Source of the DNA: Stemphylium vesicarium
Lineage: Eukaryota > Ascomycota > Dothideomycetes > Pleosporales > Pleosporaceae
DNA length: 64,000 nucleotides
Reading direction: 5' to 3'
Assembly (NCBI GenBank): GCA_004380135.1
Contig: QXCR01000002.1
Span: 496,001 to 560,000, forward strand
The position numbers and the translations under genes were made by a program. The notes below the pieces were generated by a model, which was not told where the DNA came from, searched no databases, and worked only from the letters and a program-made list of their open reading frames with translations. Of the stretch, positions 1 to 10,856 are shown in pieces (position 1 is the first letter of the stretch; each line of letters opens with the position of its first letter).

Positions 1-442
1 GCGGTGAAGCATTCAGGTGGCGGCCGTGGCTACGAGAAGGTCGAAAAGAAGGCACGATAGCCGAAGGAGGTACAGGTGACGATGCGATGACGGGAAAGTT
101 GTTGAACGCCAAGGGCCAGTGGGAGGTGCCAGAGGGCGCTTGGGGTGTATTGGAGCTAGTATACCCAAAGCCTGGTATGTGGAGATTTCTCTTCACAGGT
201 ACATGTTCTGAAGAAGGAGTCGGGCTGACAAGGAACTATTAGATCTTCTCATCATCGGTACCGGCCCAAACACCACGCCCATCGCGCCCGCGGTTCGGAA
301 ATACCTCAACGACTTAGGCATGCGGCTTGAGATTCAAGATACAAGGAATGCTTCGGCGCAGTTCAATTTGCTTGCGACGGAGCGCGGGGTCGGACAGGTA
401 GCTGCCGCGCTGATACCCATCGGATGGAAGGAAGGACGCTGA
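1..442 (+). CDS. NDUFAF3-like / Mth938-domain (DUF498) protein, 3' part
   Basis: This is the C-terminal part of a protein matching the NDUFAF3/Mth938 family, which in mitochondria assists respiratory complex I assembly. The 5' end lies outside the window. Two exons are read: 3-174 and 243-442, with a GTATGT...TAG intron at 175-242 and phase kept (CCT G|AT CTT). The first exon carries the GEAFRWRPW stretch and the second the conserved LLIIGTGPNT core followed by LGMRLEIQDTRNA, a tract typical of the family. The frame ends at TGA 440-442 after IGWKEGR. Family membership is seen from these motifs; the complex I role is known for NDUFAF3 and inferred here. Start and mitochondrial presequence cannot be seen. 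Confidence 0.82.
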
Positions 443-975
443 TGGCGGTACTGCATGGGGAATGGCAGAGCTCTGATATATTGTAGAAGAGCCCGGAAGG
501 CGTATAAAAATGAGATGAGAGAATGGCCTCTCCAGTCAATGGATCACAATCAGATCGATACAACGGTGCGCAAGAGCCCTGCGAGACATCTAGAATCTAC
601 AGCAAGCAGCAGTGGCGAGCAAGGCCTCAGGGAGTTGGTATGTCTCATTAATCCCTCATTCACGTTGACGCGTTCTAAGTATTGTCTCTTACCTTCCACA
701 CTCGATTCTACGCGGCTCTAGACGCGCCTTGCGCGTTCAGTGCTTTTGTCTCACTACAAATTGCTGGTCCGTGCCATTCGTAGAAGTCTTCGGCTGCTTT
801 TTGAGTCCGTATACGTTTTCTTCTTCGGTCATCGCTTGACAAACAATTTCTCATCAAGCGGGATACGACGCTCCCCATCTTCCCTCAGGGCGCCTTCTAC
901 TTGTCCATCGCTCTTACCCGCCGCTTCATTTCCACCGGCTTGTTAGCCTCGAACGTCCCACAACCACATAGGCAT
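443..975. other. Intergenic; promoter side of the 976-5112 gene
   Basis: No coding region is supported. A TATA-like TATAAAAA lies at 503-510 and the stretch from about 750 to 960 is pyrimidine-rich, as often found just upstream of fungal start codons. The reading frame of the next gene is already open from about 805 but has no ATG before 976. Confidence 0.4.
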
Positions 976-3900
976 ATGCTTTTCCACCGGTCTTTCCATA
1001 TACTGTCAACTGCGGTCGCGTTCCTTCTTCAACCGCTCACTAGAACCTTCCAGAACATGTTCGACGCCAGTATAAGGTGGGGGTTTGGCCCACGCCCTGA
1101 GACGGAAGACGAGGAAGCTACTATGGATACGACGCCGCTACTTCGAAACAGACGCGCTGAGCACATTCCCGCGCATGCATCAAGCGGCGATGGCGATATA
1201 AGCAGTCGCGCTCGTGCCAACGACCTCCGTCGCGACAACGAAGCCTCTGCTATCCGTCCCTCACCAGCACTATTGGATATCCATAACCCATCGCTATCAG
1301 TCAAGTCCGAAAGACCTCACAAACGCTCTGTTCTTCAATCGTTTCAGACCAGCGACCTTTACCGCAATTGGTGCTTGGCTTGCCCAGGCCCAGCGCTGTC
1401 AGATGGAAGCTTACCCAACATGAATTTGTCCGACACCAATAGGCAGTCCGTTCTTGACATCCTTTCACCCGTTCAGGAAGACCTGCAAAGGCTTAAAGCA
1501 TCGAATCCGGCGAGTCTGCCGCCCTACAATCCGCACTTACGGACGAAAAGCCACGCTCAGGTCCTCAAGCAGAGACTTTTGCCGATTGCCCAACGTATTG
1601 CAGCGCAACTCGATGCTGTACCGGAAGAAACTCGAGGACGTCTGGAGATGCAGCTATGCCGATACATCGCTGCGGAATACTGGCCGCTGCCTCTTGACGA
1701 CTTCACTCATCTGAGTGTTCAACGTATGTACCGGAATGCCCTCCTGAAGATCGGACTGCAAGACCAGGGTGCTTCGAATGCCGATCTGCCGCCTGAAAGC
1801 CCCTCACACAACAATGTGTCTGCAGGGAATACATCGGCACTCAACTCGCTGCCCGTCGCGGAAAATGAAGGTCAAATCATCGAAACCAAAGTCTGGGACC
1901 TGTTGAACCAACAGACACAGGACTCTAATCCCGAGATTACACAGAACGTTTTACAGCCGAATCAGGCGCATCAGGTGCCTATCAAGTCCAACGAAGAAGC
2001 TCTCAAGGTGGCGCAATCGCATCCGCAATACTTTGGATAGCATCCTGTTGTTGAATGGGCTTTACGAAACTTTAACCCCAAACGCAATGATGATGTTGGA
2101 GAGAGTCTTCTTTATGAATTCACCAACTCTTACCTTGAATCGCCGTTCAGATGGGATGGCGCGTTTGATATCACGAATGATGAAGTCGTTTTCAGGGATC
2201 TCCCACCTCGCGTTGTCGTACTAAATTGCGATCTGCCAAAAGACTTTTTGACAGGACACTTACTTCCCTACTTGAAGATGTGGGGCTTAATCGATGGCAT
2301 CCCGTATCAAGTAGCTTGGAGCTTTGCCGAGCGATACGACGAGCTGCGAATGGCTTTGGCTCTCCATTTTGAATCAAGGGTCAAGTTTTTGATCAAGATG
2401 CTGTCTGAAGAACGGCCCGAACTCGGGCGACGCAGAATCCTCTGGTCCGCTATGTATTTGGCTAATCTGGAGGACGCAGGCAAACGAGACCGATATTGGA
2501 AGTTGCCCAACAGAATCCGGGAAAACGTAAAGGCTGCCGGCTTGCAAGAGATGAAACTGTCCTCAATGCCAGGCGATTGGGGGAGCTCCGGCGTGGCTTA
2601 CACTAAACATGTATTCCTGGTTTGGAAGGCATATTGCAAGGACAACACCACAACAACTGCCTCTTTGGGTTCTATCAAGCGCCCCAACCTCCTGTTCGGC
2701 ATCCATGATACTACCCTGGCAGGCTGCAAGGCCAGACAGGTTTTATTTCAATATGAAGAGGAAACTCATCCTGGCAAGGTGACCATGTGGATGAAGCTTG
2801 TCAGCGCATATGCTTCACACGACATCAGCTACATAGGCCAATTACGTCTCCTGGCGCCCTCGTCCCCAAAGGCCGTTGCGCAACAACCTCCCGTATCGAA
2901 CGTCGATCCAGTGCCGCTATCATTGTCTGATCTCGAGACGCCAACCGCTTCGGTAAATGCAACGAAGACGACAAACAAGAAAAAGAAGAACAAGAACCGA
3001 AGGCGTCGAGAAGATCATAGAAAGGCTGGGAAAGCACCCTCTACGGCAAATGTCTCTGGAGTAGATGGTGGCGAAGACTTGAATGAGTCAGGCAGTGGGG
3101 ACTCGCAGGCCGCAGTTCCCAGCATCTCGAAAGATGCTGTCACACCCCCCGCGGTTACATCAGATGATGATCGTGACTTCTGGTCGGAAGGATGGAAAAC
3201 GGTACCCGGACGCAAGGTACCGCGATCCACGAGTCAAGGGGGACAACCTAAGGTGGCTGCTGCCAAGAAAGCAATGCCTGCTCAAACGGCCATCACAAAG
3301 CCATCAGCTGCGAAGCCGGTGCTTGCGAAACCAGTATCTGCAAAACGAGTACCTGCGAAGCCAGTGCATGCGAGACCAAAGCCTGTTGAGTCAGCGATTG
3401 CAAAGCCAGTGGTTGCGAAGCCGGAGCTTACGAACTCAATACCCCAAAAATTGGAACCCGCGAAACCGATATCTGCAGCACCAGCGCCGAAAAAGTCAAC
3501 AATTGCTAAGTCAAGGTCTCCGGAACCAGTGCCCGGGAGGCCAACGCCAGAACTAGCGCCTGAGATACCGGTACCAGAGCGAAAGATGGTTGAGGTAGTC
3601 AACGGAAAACCACCGTCCGTGAAGCCAATACCGCATCCACCGCTCGCCGAGGCGGTGACTGCAAAGCCAATACACACGAAGTCAACACCAGAGGCACCAC
3701 CTTTGGATCTAGCATCATACCCACCGCTCGTTGATGCGATGATGGTAAAGACAACGCCGGAAGCAACAGCTGAGAGGCCAATGCCACAGGGAACGCTAGC
3801 CAAGGTAGTGGCTGTGGAGCCAACGCCAGATCCACCGCCTCTGGATCCAATGTCCTATCCACCGCTCGTTGATGTAGCGGCAACAAAAACACTACCAGAA

Positions 3901-5112
3901 ACAGCGCCTGGTATGCCAATGCCGCAGCAGACGCCGGCTGAGGTAGTGGCTGCAAAGCCGGCGCCCACGAAGCCCGAAACAACAGCCTCTGCGAATCCAA
4001 TGCCAAAGGCAGCGCCTGAAGAGCCGATGTCATATCCACCGCTCGGCGAGGTAGTGACGACAAAGACAACAACAGAAGCAGCGCCAGAGAGTCCAACGCC
4101 ACAGCAAACGCTGGGTGATGTAGTGGCAGCAAGAGCAATGCCAGAGGCATCGCCTGAGAAACCAATATTTGATCTACCGCTCGCTAAGGCAGGGACTGCA
4201 GATTCAATACCTACGACGCCCATACGTTCTATCAATTATGTGTTACCTGCCCAACAGTGTGGAGATGGCCAACCTTCCCCCAAACGCGACTGCTTCGACT
4301 TGACACGTATATCATGGCCAGCTCTCTCAATCATTCCCAAAGCGGAATCCTTGAGCCCAGAGATGGTGTTGGGTCATGAGCACGTCACGGACTCACCCAG
4401 CGTGGTGAAGGATCTGGAAGACGGTTCCACGACAATCGAAGAGACGCGCAGATACCCTCCTACTCAAGTACCACACATCATCCTCCCCCTACACTTAGCT
4501 CCGGATGGGTTTTCGCTTGACCGCCAAAACTCCAAACGTTTACGCATACCGAACTTTTTGGTAAAACCAGGCACTTGCGAGGCATCTGAAGCTCCAGTCA
4601 GATCAGATAGTGTAATGGAAGCTTTACATATGCCAACATTGACAGCAGAGCTAGGTACAGGAGAGGAGATAGGGATATCGGGAGGTGTCAAGACAGACAA
4701 CGGTGGGGTGCCGTGCGATGCTGAGCCACATGTGGATCCGGAAACTCTGGGAGGTGAAGAAGTGGTTATACACCTCGATGATTCCAAGATGAGTCCGCTA
4801 TCGTCTCCGGAAGACAGCGCATTATTACAGGGGCCTTCAACACTGCACATCAATAACATGGTGCACTTGAAGTCATGGTTGAACAATAAATACCTAGCTG
4901 CTCTGGCTGACCTCTCCGACGCGGAACTAGACGCGGCGCATTGGAAACCCCAGCAACCAGCGGCATCTCCACCTGAACAGCCAACGGAGCCAGTCGAGCC
5001 ACAGCAGGAGCAAACCCGCCGATACGGCGGACGGCAGCCGTGGAGGAACGCTAGACGGGGTTTTCTGAATCGTGAGGTGATTATCAATGCGCGTATCAGC
5101 TTTGTGTATTGA
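976..5112 (+). CDS. Large low-complexity protein with a Pro/Ala/Lys repeat region; in-frame TAG at 2038-2040
   Basis: I do not recognise this gene as a named orthologue. One frame is open from ATG 976 to TGA 5112 except for a TAG at 2038-2040, giving segments of about 354 and 1023 codons. The first segment holds a helical region at about nt 1440-1770 (SPVQEDLQRLK, then LLPIAQRIAAQL, then MQLCRYIAAEYW and VQRMYRNALLKIG) that resembles the CHCT/DUF4208 fold at the C-terminus of CHD1 remodellers; this match is tentative. The second segment has a compact globular part (about 2041-2850), a basic KKKKNKNRRRR tract near 2980-3010 that could be a nuclear signal, then a long AKPV-type repeat region (about 3250-4200) and a tail ending in an RRGFLNR motif. 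The stop could be spliced out, real (two genes) or a disabling mutation. First ATG in frame is 976. Confidence 0.55.
1975..2040 (+). other. Candidate 66-nt intron containing the in-frame TAG
   Basis: Removing GTGCCT...GGATAG (66 nt, phase 0) would delete the TAG and join the two halves in frame. The donor is weak and no good CTRAY branch site is seen, so this is only one of several explanations. Confidence 0.3.
3700..4180 (+). repeat. Three divergent tandem coding repeats (SYPPL units)
   Basis: Within the 976-5112 gene, a unit of about 45-60 codons recurs three times. Each begins with a (M/A)SYPPL motif (near nt 3712, 3850 and 4033), continues with a VDA/VDV/GEV plus TKT stretch, then a P-x-P-Q-x-T-L/P motif and a VVA block. 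Upstream (about 3290-3440) is a shorter AKP-x-x-AKPV repeat of five to six codons. Confidence 0.75.
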
Positions 5113-5849
5113 ATAGAGGAGGAGCTAGAAGGCGGCTACTACTACTACTACTACTACTACTAGACGCCTGCAATGCCATAGTACCAATGTCGCAGAATCT
5201 GCCCTCAGCCACACCCGGCAAATGCCGTGGGCACTGCAAGCTGCCATAGAGAGGAGGGGGCTTAGACGCAATCCTGATGCGTAGCCCAAACAATTCGAAC
5301 CACCTGAAAATGCCCTTCTAGAACGCGTGGGACATGACCGTATTTCGTACCTCGTCTTTTAGCGCTCGAGATTAGGTGGGCGGTGCAAGGGGATATTTGT
5401 TTCGGGATGCGCGGGATATGTGGGTCCCGCTGTCCAGTCGTCCGTCGTCCCTGGAATTCCTTGGTGTGCACGGCCCTGGTAAGGCTATCCGCGTATTCGT
5501 TTGGGTCATGGACTGTGCGCATACGGCTTGGTCTATGTTACTGTTCTGGGAACAGCTTGCGATGGGGGTAATGGGGCTGTAGGATTTTCTGGGTATAAGG
5601 AGAAAGCAATTTTTGTTGTTTACACAACATCTCATTACAAGAATTTACGATCATTCTTAACCTTTTCTTCTTCTTGTATTCATTCCTTCTCACCCACTGT
5701 CTTTCTTGAGTTTGTTCTTTGGTGGTTTACGCACTCATTCTCTGTCTACAGCGACTTCACTTGCTTTCGGTCCTTCCTCTACTTGAAATACTTCAGGCGA
5801 GTATCCAGACACAAGCACTGCAGATTTTCCCTTGCTCTCGGTATCGATA
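5113..5849. other. Intergenic with CTA microsatellite and CT-rich leader
   Basis: Holds a perfect CTA trinucleotide repeat at 5136-5162 and a long pyrimidine-rich stretch at about 5655-5730, which probably marks the core promoter or 5' UTR of the following RTA1-family gene. No convincing coding sequence. Confidence 0.5.
5136..5162. repeat. (CTA)9 microsatellite
   Basis: Nine perfect CTA units, 24 nt downstream of the stop codon at 5110-5112. Confidence 0.95.
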
Positions 5850-6815
5850 ATGGCAGGCGAAAATGGCATCTTTCCCTACAAGCCCAGCGAGGCCGGCGCG
5901 ATCATCTTCGCAGGGCTCTTCGGCATAAGTGCACTCATACACCTCGTCCAGATGATCAAGGGGAGAGCATGGTTCTACACAGCGTTTGTCGTGGGAGCGA
6001 TAAGTAAGCGGCTACCGATAACCCCTCGTATATCTCTTCTGTACTTTTGCTAACGTCGATACCCTCTAGTGATGGCATCTGGCTATGCAGCCCGCTTCGT
6101 CTCCGCCAAATCCCCTGCAAGTATGGGACCATATATCGCACAATCTCTCTTCATCATCCTGCCTCCTTCGCTCTACGCCGCTACCATATATATGATCTAC
6201 GGCCGCCTCGTCATCTTCGTCAACGCCGAACACGCTTCCGTTATCAGGCCGACAAGAGTAACAAAAATCTTTGTTTGCGGCGACGTACTCGCATTCTTGA
6301 TGCAGTCGAGCGGCGGTGGCATGATGGCACAGGCTAGCATGGCGGATATGGGGCAGAAAATCATGCTGCTGGGATTGTTCGTGCAACTGCTCTTCTTCGG
6401 CTTCTTTGTCGTCATCAGCGTCATCTTTTATGTTAGGATGAGGAGTTCGCCTGCAAGGTACACGATCCCGCAGTATGGGAAGCATGCTTGGCCGGCTTTA
6501 GTAAGTTGCGCTCTTTCCTTCATTGGGTCCCCTCTCTTCATCAACTCATTTGCTTACTTGTGTCTGTAGTACAAGCTTCTTGCTATTGCAGCTGTCGTCA
6601 TTATTCTGCGGTGTGTTTTCCGTGTCATTGAGTTCGCACAGGGCCATGATGGCTATGTGGCTACGCATGAGGTGTACATGTACATCTTTGACACATTGCC
6701 CATGTTCGCGGTGCAGGCCGTATTCCATTTTGTGCGCGCAGATGAGGTCTTCGGGACCAACGGGGCGGCGAGAAAGCTTGACAACGAGATCATTGGGCTG
6801 TATGAAAGGGCTTGA
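5850..6815 (+). CDS. RTA1-family membrane protein (lipid-translocating exporter type)
   Basis: A 276-residue integral membrane protein of the fungal RTA1 family, whose members (RTA1, RSB1) are linked to resistance to sterol-biosynthesis inhibitors and to long-chain-base export. Exons 5850-6003, 6070-6500 and 6570-6815; introns are GTAAGC..TAG (66 nt) and GTAAGT..TAG (69 nt), phase consistent. The sequence starts with the family's short YxPS-like N-terminus (FPYKPSEAGA) and contains about seven hydrophobic segments. Diagnostic features are GYAARFVSAK after segment two, the YGRLVIF loop, the TKIFVCGDVLAFLMQSSGGG stretch, FRVIEFAQGHDGY and the final YIFDTLPMFAVQAVFH. The start ATG at 5850 follows a pyrimidine-rich leader. 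Substrate cannot be read from sequence. Confidence 0.93.
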
Positions 6816-7287
6816 TGGAGGACGAAGTCTGGTTTCTAGAATGCGTCTCGATGGTCTTCCGGGCTTTAGGAAACCTGATTAGACGCATTTAGCACTGTGC
6901 TTACGCCTGAACTGGTTGCGCCTGGGAGGTTGGAAGGCCCGATGTGTGGAGGGGATCCCGGCGATACGCCGACGTCATGTTTATGGATTTTCCTGTCTCT
7001 CTTTCATATGTTCAGTAACATGGGTTGTACTTTGCGATGGGCGTTCTGGCGTTGGTCTTAGAAACCAGAACAGATCTGGAGTAGTGTGTTTCCACTTCTG
7101 TCATTAGCGCAGCCGGGATTTGCCGGGTACATCAAATAAGTTAGCCTCTCAGCCCGACCTTCACTAATGTGACCGGCGTATTTCGTTCCTCGTTCTTCGT
7201 TCCTCGCTCGCCTCCTTTCGCTTACACAATCCAAGGTCTTCGCTACTGGCCAGGGTCAGAACCAAGAGGTATACGTAAACAGCTATC
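6816..7287. other. Intergenic between two + strand genes
   Basis: I see no gene, repeat or strong motif; it holds the 3' UTR of the RTA1-family gene and the promoter of the next regulator. Confidence 0.4.
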
Positions 7288-8773
7288 ATGGTACTAAAGA
7301 GAAAAGCACACACGAAGTCGCGAACAGGTTGTGCCGCTTGTAAGAAACGCCGAATAAAAGTAAGTGAAAAGTCTGCGCGATAGAGGACAGTAGGCGTTTG
7401 CCAACTGCTCGTTAGCGGTGTTTCTACATGCTGCAAAGGCGCTTGCTCAGTCGTCACGAAGGACCAGATCTTGACTAGCCAAATAGTGTAACGAGGAGAA
7501 GCCACGGTGTTCGCACTGCGTTCGTCACGAAGTTTCTTGTGTGTATCCTGAGTCCGTGCCAGTACGAGCGAGCAGCTCAACCAGGCACTTGTCGCCTACG
7601 CCACACTCGACTCCACAAAGCGCCGTTCAGATCAGGTCTCCCCATAATGATCCGTTTGCATCGACTATACCGAGCTCGGGGGCATCTTTTTCGCCACCCT
7701 TCTCCCTCAAGGACATGGCGCTTCTCCATCACTGGACCACGACCACCAGTCGCACCATACTTAATTCACCCAAGATAGACTATCTTTTCTACAGTGTATT
7801 CCCGAGGTTAGCCTATGATCATGATTATATGATGCATGCCTTAATCAGCCTTGCTGCGCTACATATTGCCTATCTTCACCCGGACGAAAGAAAAGCAAAT
7901 CTACACATTGCGGCGCATCACCACACACTTACCCTCAAAGGCTTCAGAAACGACATCAATTCTATTGGTCCCGAGAATGGAGAAGCGCTATTCGGCACCG
8001 CGTCATTGATTTTCATGTATTCCTTTTCGACCTTCTCCAAACTCTCCGACCATCTGGAACAAAACGACTTGGCAGGCCGTACTTCGCGTATCCTGGGAGA
8101 GGAATGGATACCTCTGACTCTCGGTTGCCGCACTGTCATCGGTCCAGTATATGAGCACATTACATGTGGTCCATTGCAGCAGGTAGTCCATCTGAAAGAG
8201 TGGGATGACCTAGATCCGGATGTGCAGCCTAGCTCCGACGATGCGTATATGCTGTGTATCAAAGAGACTTGGCAGAATGAAGAAAACAGGGAGATTTACG
8301 ACGAAACTTTGTATTTGTTGCGCAAGACGAGTGCATGGGTTGCGCATTTCAAGAGCCTGGACGGCGAGGCACGAGAGGAGTGGGGGTGAGTACATGCAGT
8401 TTCGAGAGAGCGCGCATAGACTAACTCAACTGGCCAGGTATAATCGCGACTGGTCGGCTGTAAGTACCTGATGAAACTTTAGTCAGGTCCACCACTGATA
8501 TTCTGATGCGTATAGCCTTTTGTTTGGGTGAATCTAGTCCCGAAAGAGTATTTTACGCTGCAGCGTCAGCGCCAGCCGATAGCTCTACTCATCTTCGCTT
8601 ACTTCGGTGCGTTGCTCCAGCAGCTTGATCGAAATTGGTGGACCGATGGCTGCGGAAAGAGCATTGTGAGCGCTGTAGATGACTGCCTTGGATCGTACTG
8701 GTCGGATTGGATCGAATGGCCCAAACGCGTCGTTGGCCTGACTGTCGAGGATACGAAGATGACCATATCTTGA
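7288..8773 (+). CDS. Zn2Cys6 transcription factor, Upc2/DUF3468 type
   Basis: A predicted nuclear DNA-binding regulator of 416 residues. Exons 7288-7359, 7487-8385, 8438-8459 and 8516-8773; all introns are GTAAGT or GTGAGT to AG and phase adds up. The zinc cluster starts at about residue 15 (CAACKKRRIKC, then CNEEKPRCSHC and VRHEVSC), with the first intron placed directly before the third cysteine. After a Ser/Pro-rich linker comes the helical region with HHWTTTTSRTI, YMMHALISLAALHIAYL and a GPENGEALFGTASLI stretch, as in Upc2/Ecm22-like fungal_trans_2 proteins. Exon 3 is only 22 nt. No DNA target can be read; regulation of the upstream RTA1-family gene is possible but only by proximity. Confidence 0.88.
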
Positions 8774-9202
8774 CCAGGGATAGATCTCCTAGGTGCCGAA
8801 GAAACCTGGAAAGCTATTTCATGCTACCATATTTTGAAGATTACACAGCAGGATGCCCGGAATTGGTCCTTACCAAAAGTCCCGACAGAACTCATTGGTA
8901 TGCGTCTCGCGTCAATCAATTCGTGAGGTCGGCCTTGTTGCCAGCAGAAATTGCGGAATCTCACTCTGGCCTCAGACGCTAGGATGCACCTGCTGTAGCG
9001 ATTCGTAATGTCACGGAACAGTTCAAGAGTTCCCACGCTACACTAGGCGATACTTCCATACTCCAGATCCGCCGCGGGACGGGGAATGAAAGCGGGGAGG
9101 ACATCTTAAATCCGGAGATATACTGGACCGCAACATTGAGCATCCAAAAAAGAGACGACTACAAATCCAATTGCTCTCGGTGCTACAGCTAAGGTTTCCC
9201 TG
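8774..9202. other. Intergenic between convergent genes
   Basis: Shared 3' region of the Zn2Cys6 gene and the serine hydrolase. Nothing recognisable. Confidence 0.4.
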
Positions 9203-10405
9203 TTATACATCGATATCCAACGCCTCATAAATGGCCCTGAGATACTTCTTCAGCCTAAAATTCCCCATGCCCATTTTCTCACCCTCCTCAGGTTGTCCCA
9301 ACCCAGCATTCTCCATCTTGTTCATGACATAGCCAATTGTGATCTTCCGGTCCGCATCAGCAATGATCATGCTACCGCCCCATCCGCCCCAGCTCCCCAG
9401 TCTGCCTTGGGGTAAGTGTCCCATGATAGTATCCTCAGCGGGCAAGGCGAGACCGAGACCAAAGCGGACCGGCACGCTGATGACGAGATCGGTGCCCTGT
9501 TGCTGCGTAATGAAGATCTGGTCCATAGTTTTAGGCGAGAGGAAAGAAGAGGGGTTGCTTGGAGAAGAGAGTGAGATTGTAGAGAGGATGCGAACGAGAC
9601 CGCGGGCATTGCTGTATCCGTTCCCAGCCGCAACCACAGCCTTCCTCCAAGTTTCTTCGTTCGCCCACTCTGCCCGTAAGCCGGGGTTTTGCATCAGACT
9701 TCTGAACGGCAGACTAGACGGGTTGGCGAAGGCTTCTGGGTTCCCAGCTGCCTCGTTTGGAGCGGGTGGCGGAATGATCTCCGCTACTCGACTCCAATCC
9801 TCTTCTTTGGCGCCAAGTTGGAAGTCCGCACCGAGCGGACGCGTAATTTCCTTTTCGATGAACTCGTCGATGCGCATACCGGTTACTCGTTGTACGAGCC
9901 CGCCTATCAGGTGGCCCATGGTGAAGGGGTGGTATCCAATCGCAGTCCCTGGTTCCCACCACGGTGCCTGCTGGGCCAACAACTCCGTACTCTTGTCCAA
10001 GTCACACATTTCCTCGAGCGACAACTGCCCCTCCCATCCACTCAGCCCCGCTGCATGGCTCAGAAAATGGCGTACCTCGACGTTTTCCTTGCCGTTGGCG
10101 GCGAACTCGGGCCAGTATTTGGATACTTTTTCGTTGGCATCGAGGAGCCCGCGGTCGATGCAGAGCAGAGCGGCGAGTGCGCAGACGGTCTTTGTCGACG
10201 ACCAGATGCATGTTATTGTGTCTTTTCCCCATGGCTTTGTGCGCGACGCATCTGCGAAGCCGCCCCAGAGGTCGAGCACGTCGCTGCCGTCGATGTTGAC
10301 GCAGATAGATGCGCCAAGTTCTTCGGCAGAGTCGAGATACCCCTGGAGGAGGGATTTCACCTTAGTGAAGCGCGGATCGCATATTCCGTGGACTTGAGTA
10401 GCCAT
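9203..10405 (-). CDS. Beta-lactamase-fold serine hydrolase (class C / PF00144 type)
   Basis: An intronless 400-residue protein with the class C beta-lactamase/penicillin-binding fold. In fungi such enzymes are esterases, peptidases or transesterases such as the LovD group. The catalytic SxxK motif is S69-S-T-K72 in a WSSTKTV context. WGGFAD lies upstream, and HFLSHAAGLSGWEG, PGTAIGYHPFTMGHLIGG and GWGGSMIIADADRKITIGYVMNKM follow in the usual order. The Tyr of the YHP segment is the likely second catalytic residue. No signal peptide is present, so it is probably cytosolic. ATG at 10405 is the first in frame and the stop is TAA at 9203-9205. Substrate unknown; no biosynthetic cluster surrounds it. 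Confidence 0.9.
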   Translation of the reverse strand: MATQVHGICDPRFTKVKSLLQGYLDSAEELGASICVNIDGSDVLDLWGGFADASRTKPWGKDTITCIWSSTKTVCALAALLCIDRGLLDANEKVSKYWPEFAANGKENVEVRHFLSHAAGLSGWEGQLSLEEMCDLDKSTELLAQQAPWWEPGTAIGYHPFTMGHLIGGLVQRVTGMRIDEFIEKEITRPLGADFQLGAKEEDWSRVAEIIPPPAPNEAAGNPEAFANPSSLPFRSLMQNPGLRAEWANEETWRKAVVAAGNGYSNARGLVRILSTISLSSPSNPSSFLSPKTMDQIFITQQQGTDLVISVPVRFGLGLALPAEDTIMGHLPQGRLGSWGGWGGSMIIADADRKITIGYVMNKMENAGLGQPEEGEKMGMGNFRLKKYLRAIYEALDIDV

Positions 10406-10836
10406 CGCGTGGTTGTTTTGGGGGGATATAGAAGGAAGCAGTACGAGGAAGGTGATGGTGAATAGGGTCTTTGCTCTCTATGCCACGGGCAAGAAAGTTA
10501 CGAGAATGTTGATGCTCAGCGTGCCTTCAAAGACTTTCTGGTAAATCATGAGATTATGAGCGAGCGAGGCATATACATATACAAACTTTCAAAACACTCC
10601 AACTCCGCCCGCCGTCTGCGAGCTGCCGCAAGCCAGTACCCCGTCTCAACCACCAACTCGACAAATCCAAGATATCTCCGAGATCGGGTAGCGCATCCCC
10701 GTACAGATCCCCACCATTCATCACTACAGTCTTTTGATCTTCTTGGCCCGGACCATTTACGGCGCGTCCTCGCAGGTATCGTATTGCAATTCTCTTAGAA
10801 CACTGTCTCTTGCCTAACGCGGAGTTGACTTGTGCC

Positions 10837-10856
10837 GACTCCGCAAATGCGGAGTC
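10837..10856. repeat. Perfect 8-bp inverted repeat, AAAT spacer
   Basis: Arms GACTCCGC (10837-10844) and GCGGAGTC (10849-10856). Additional half-sites GCGGAGT at about 10819 and CGCGGAGC at about 10909 lie in the same promoter-like interval. Confidence 0.8.

Noticed and set aside
3282..4235. Several 120-190-codon minus-strand open frames under the repeat region
   Set aside because: Produced by the periodic Pro/Ala codons of the + strand gene; antisense of repeats.
9339..10397. 352-codon open frame on the + strand
   Set aside because: Exact antisense of the serine hydrolase gene; Ser/Arg-rich composition without any motif.
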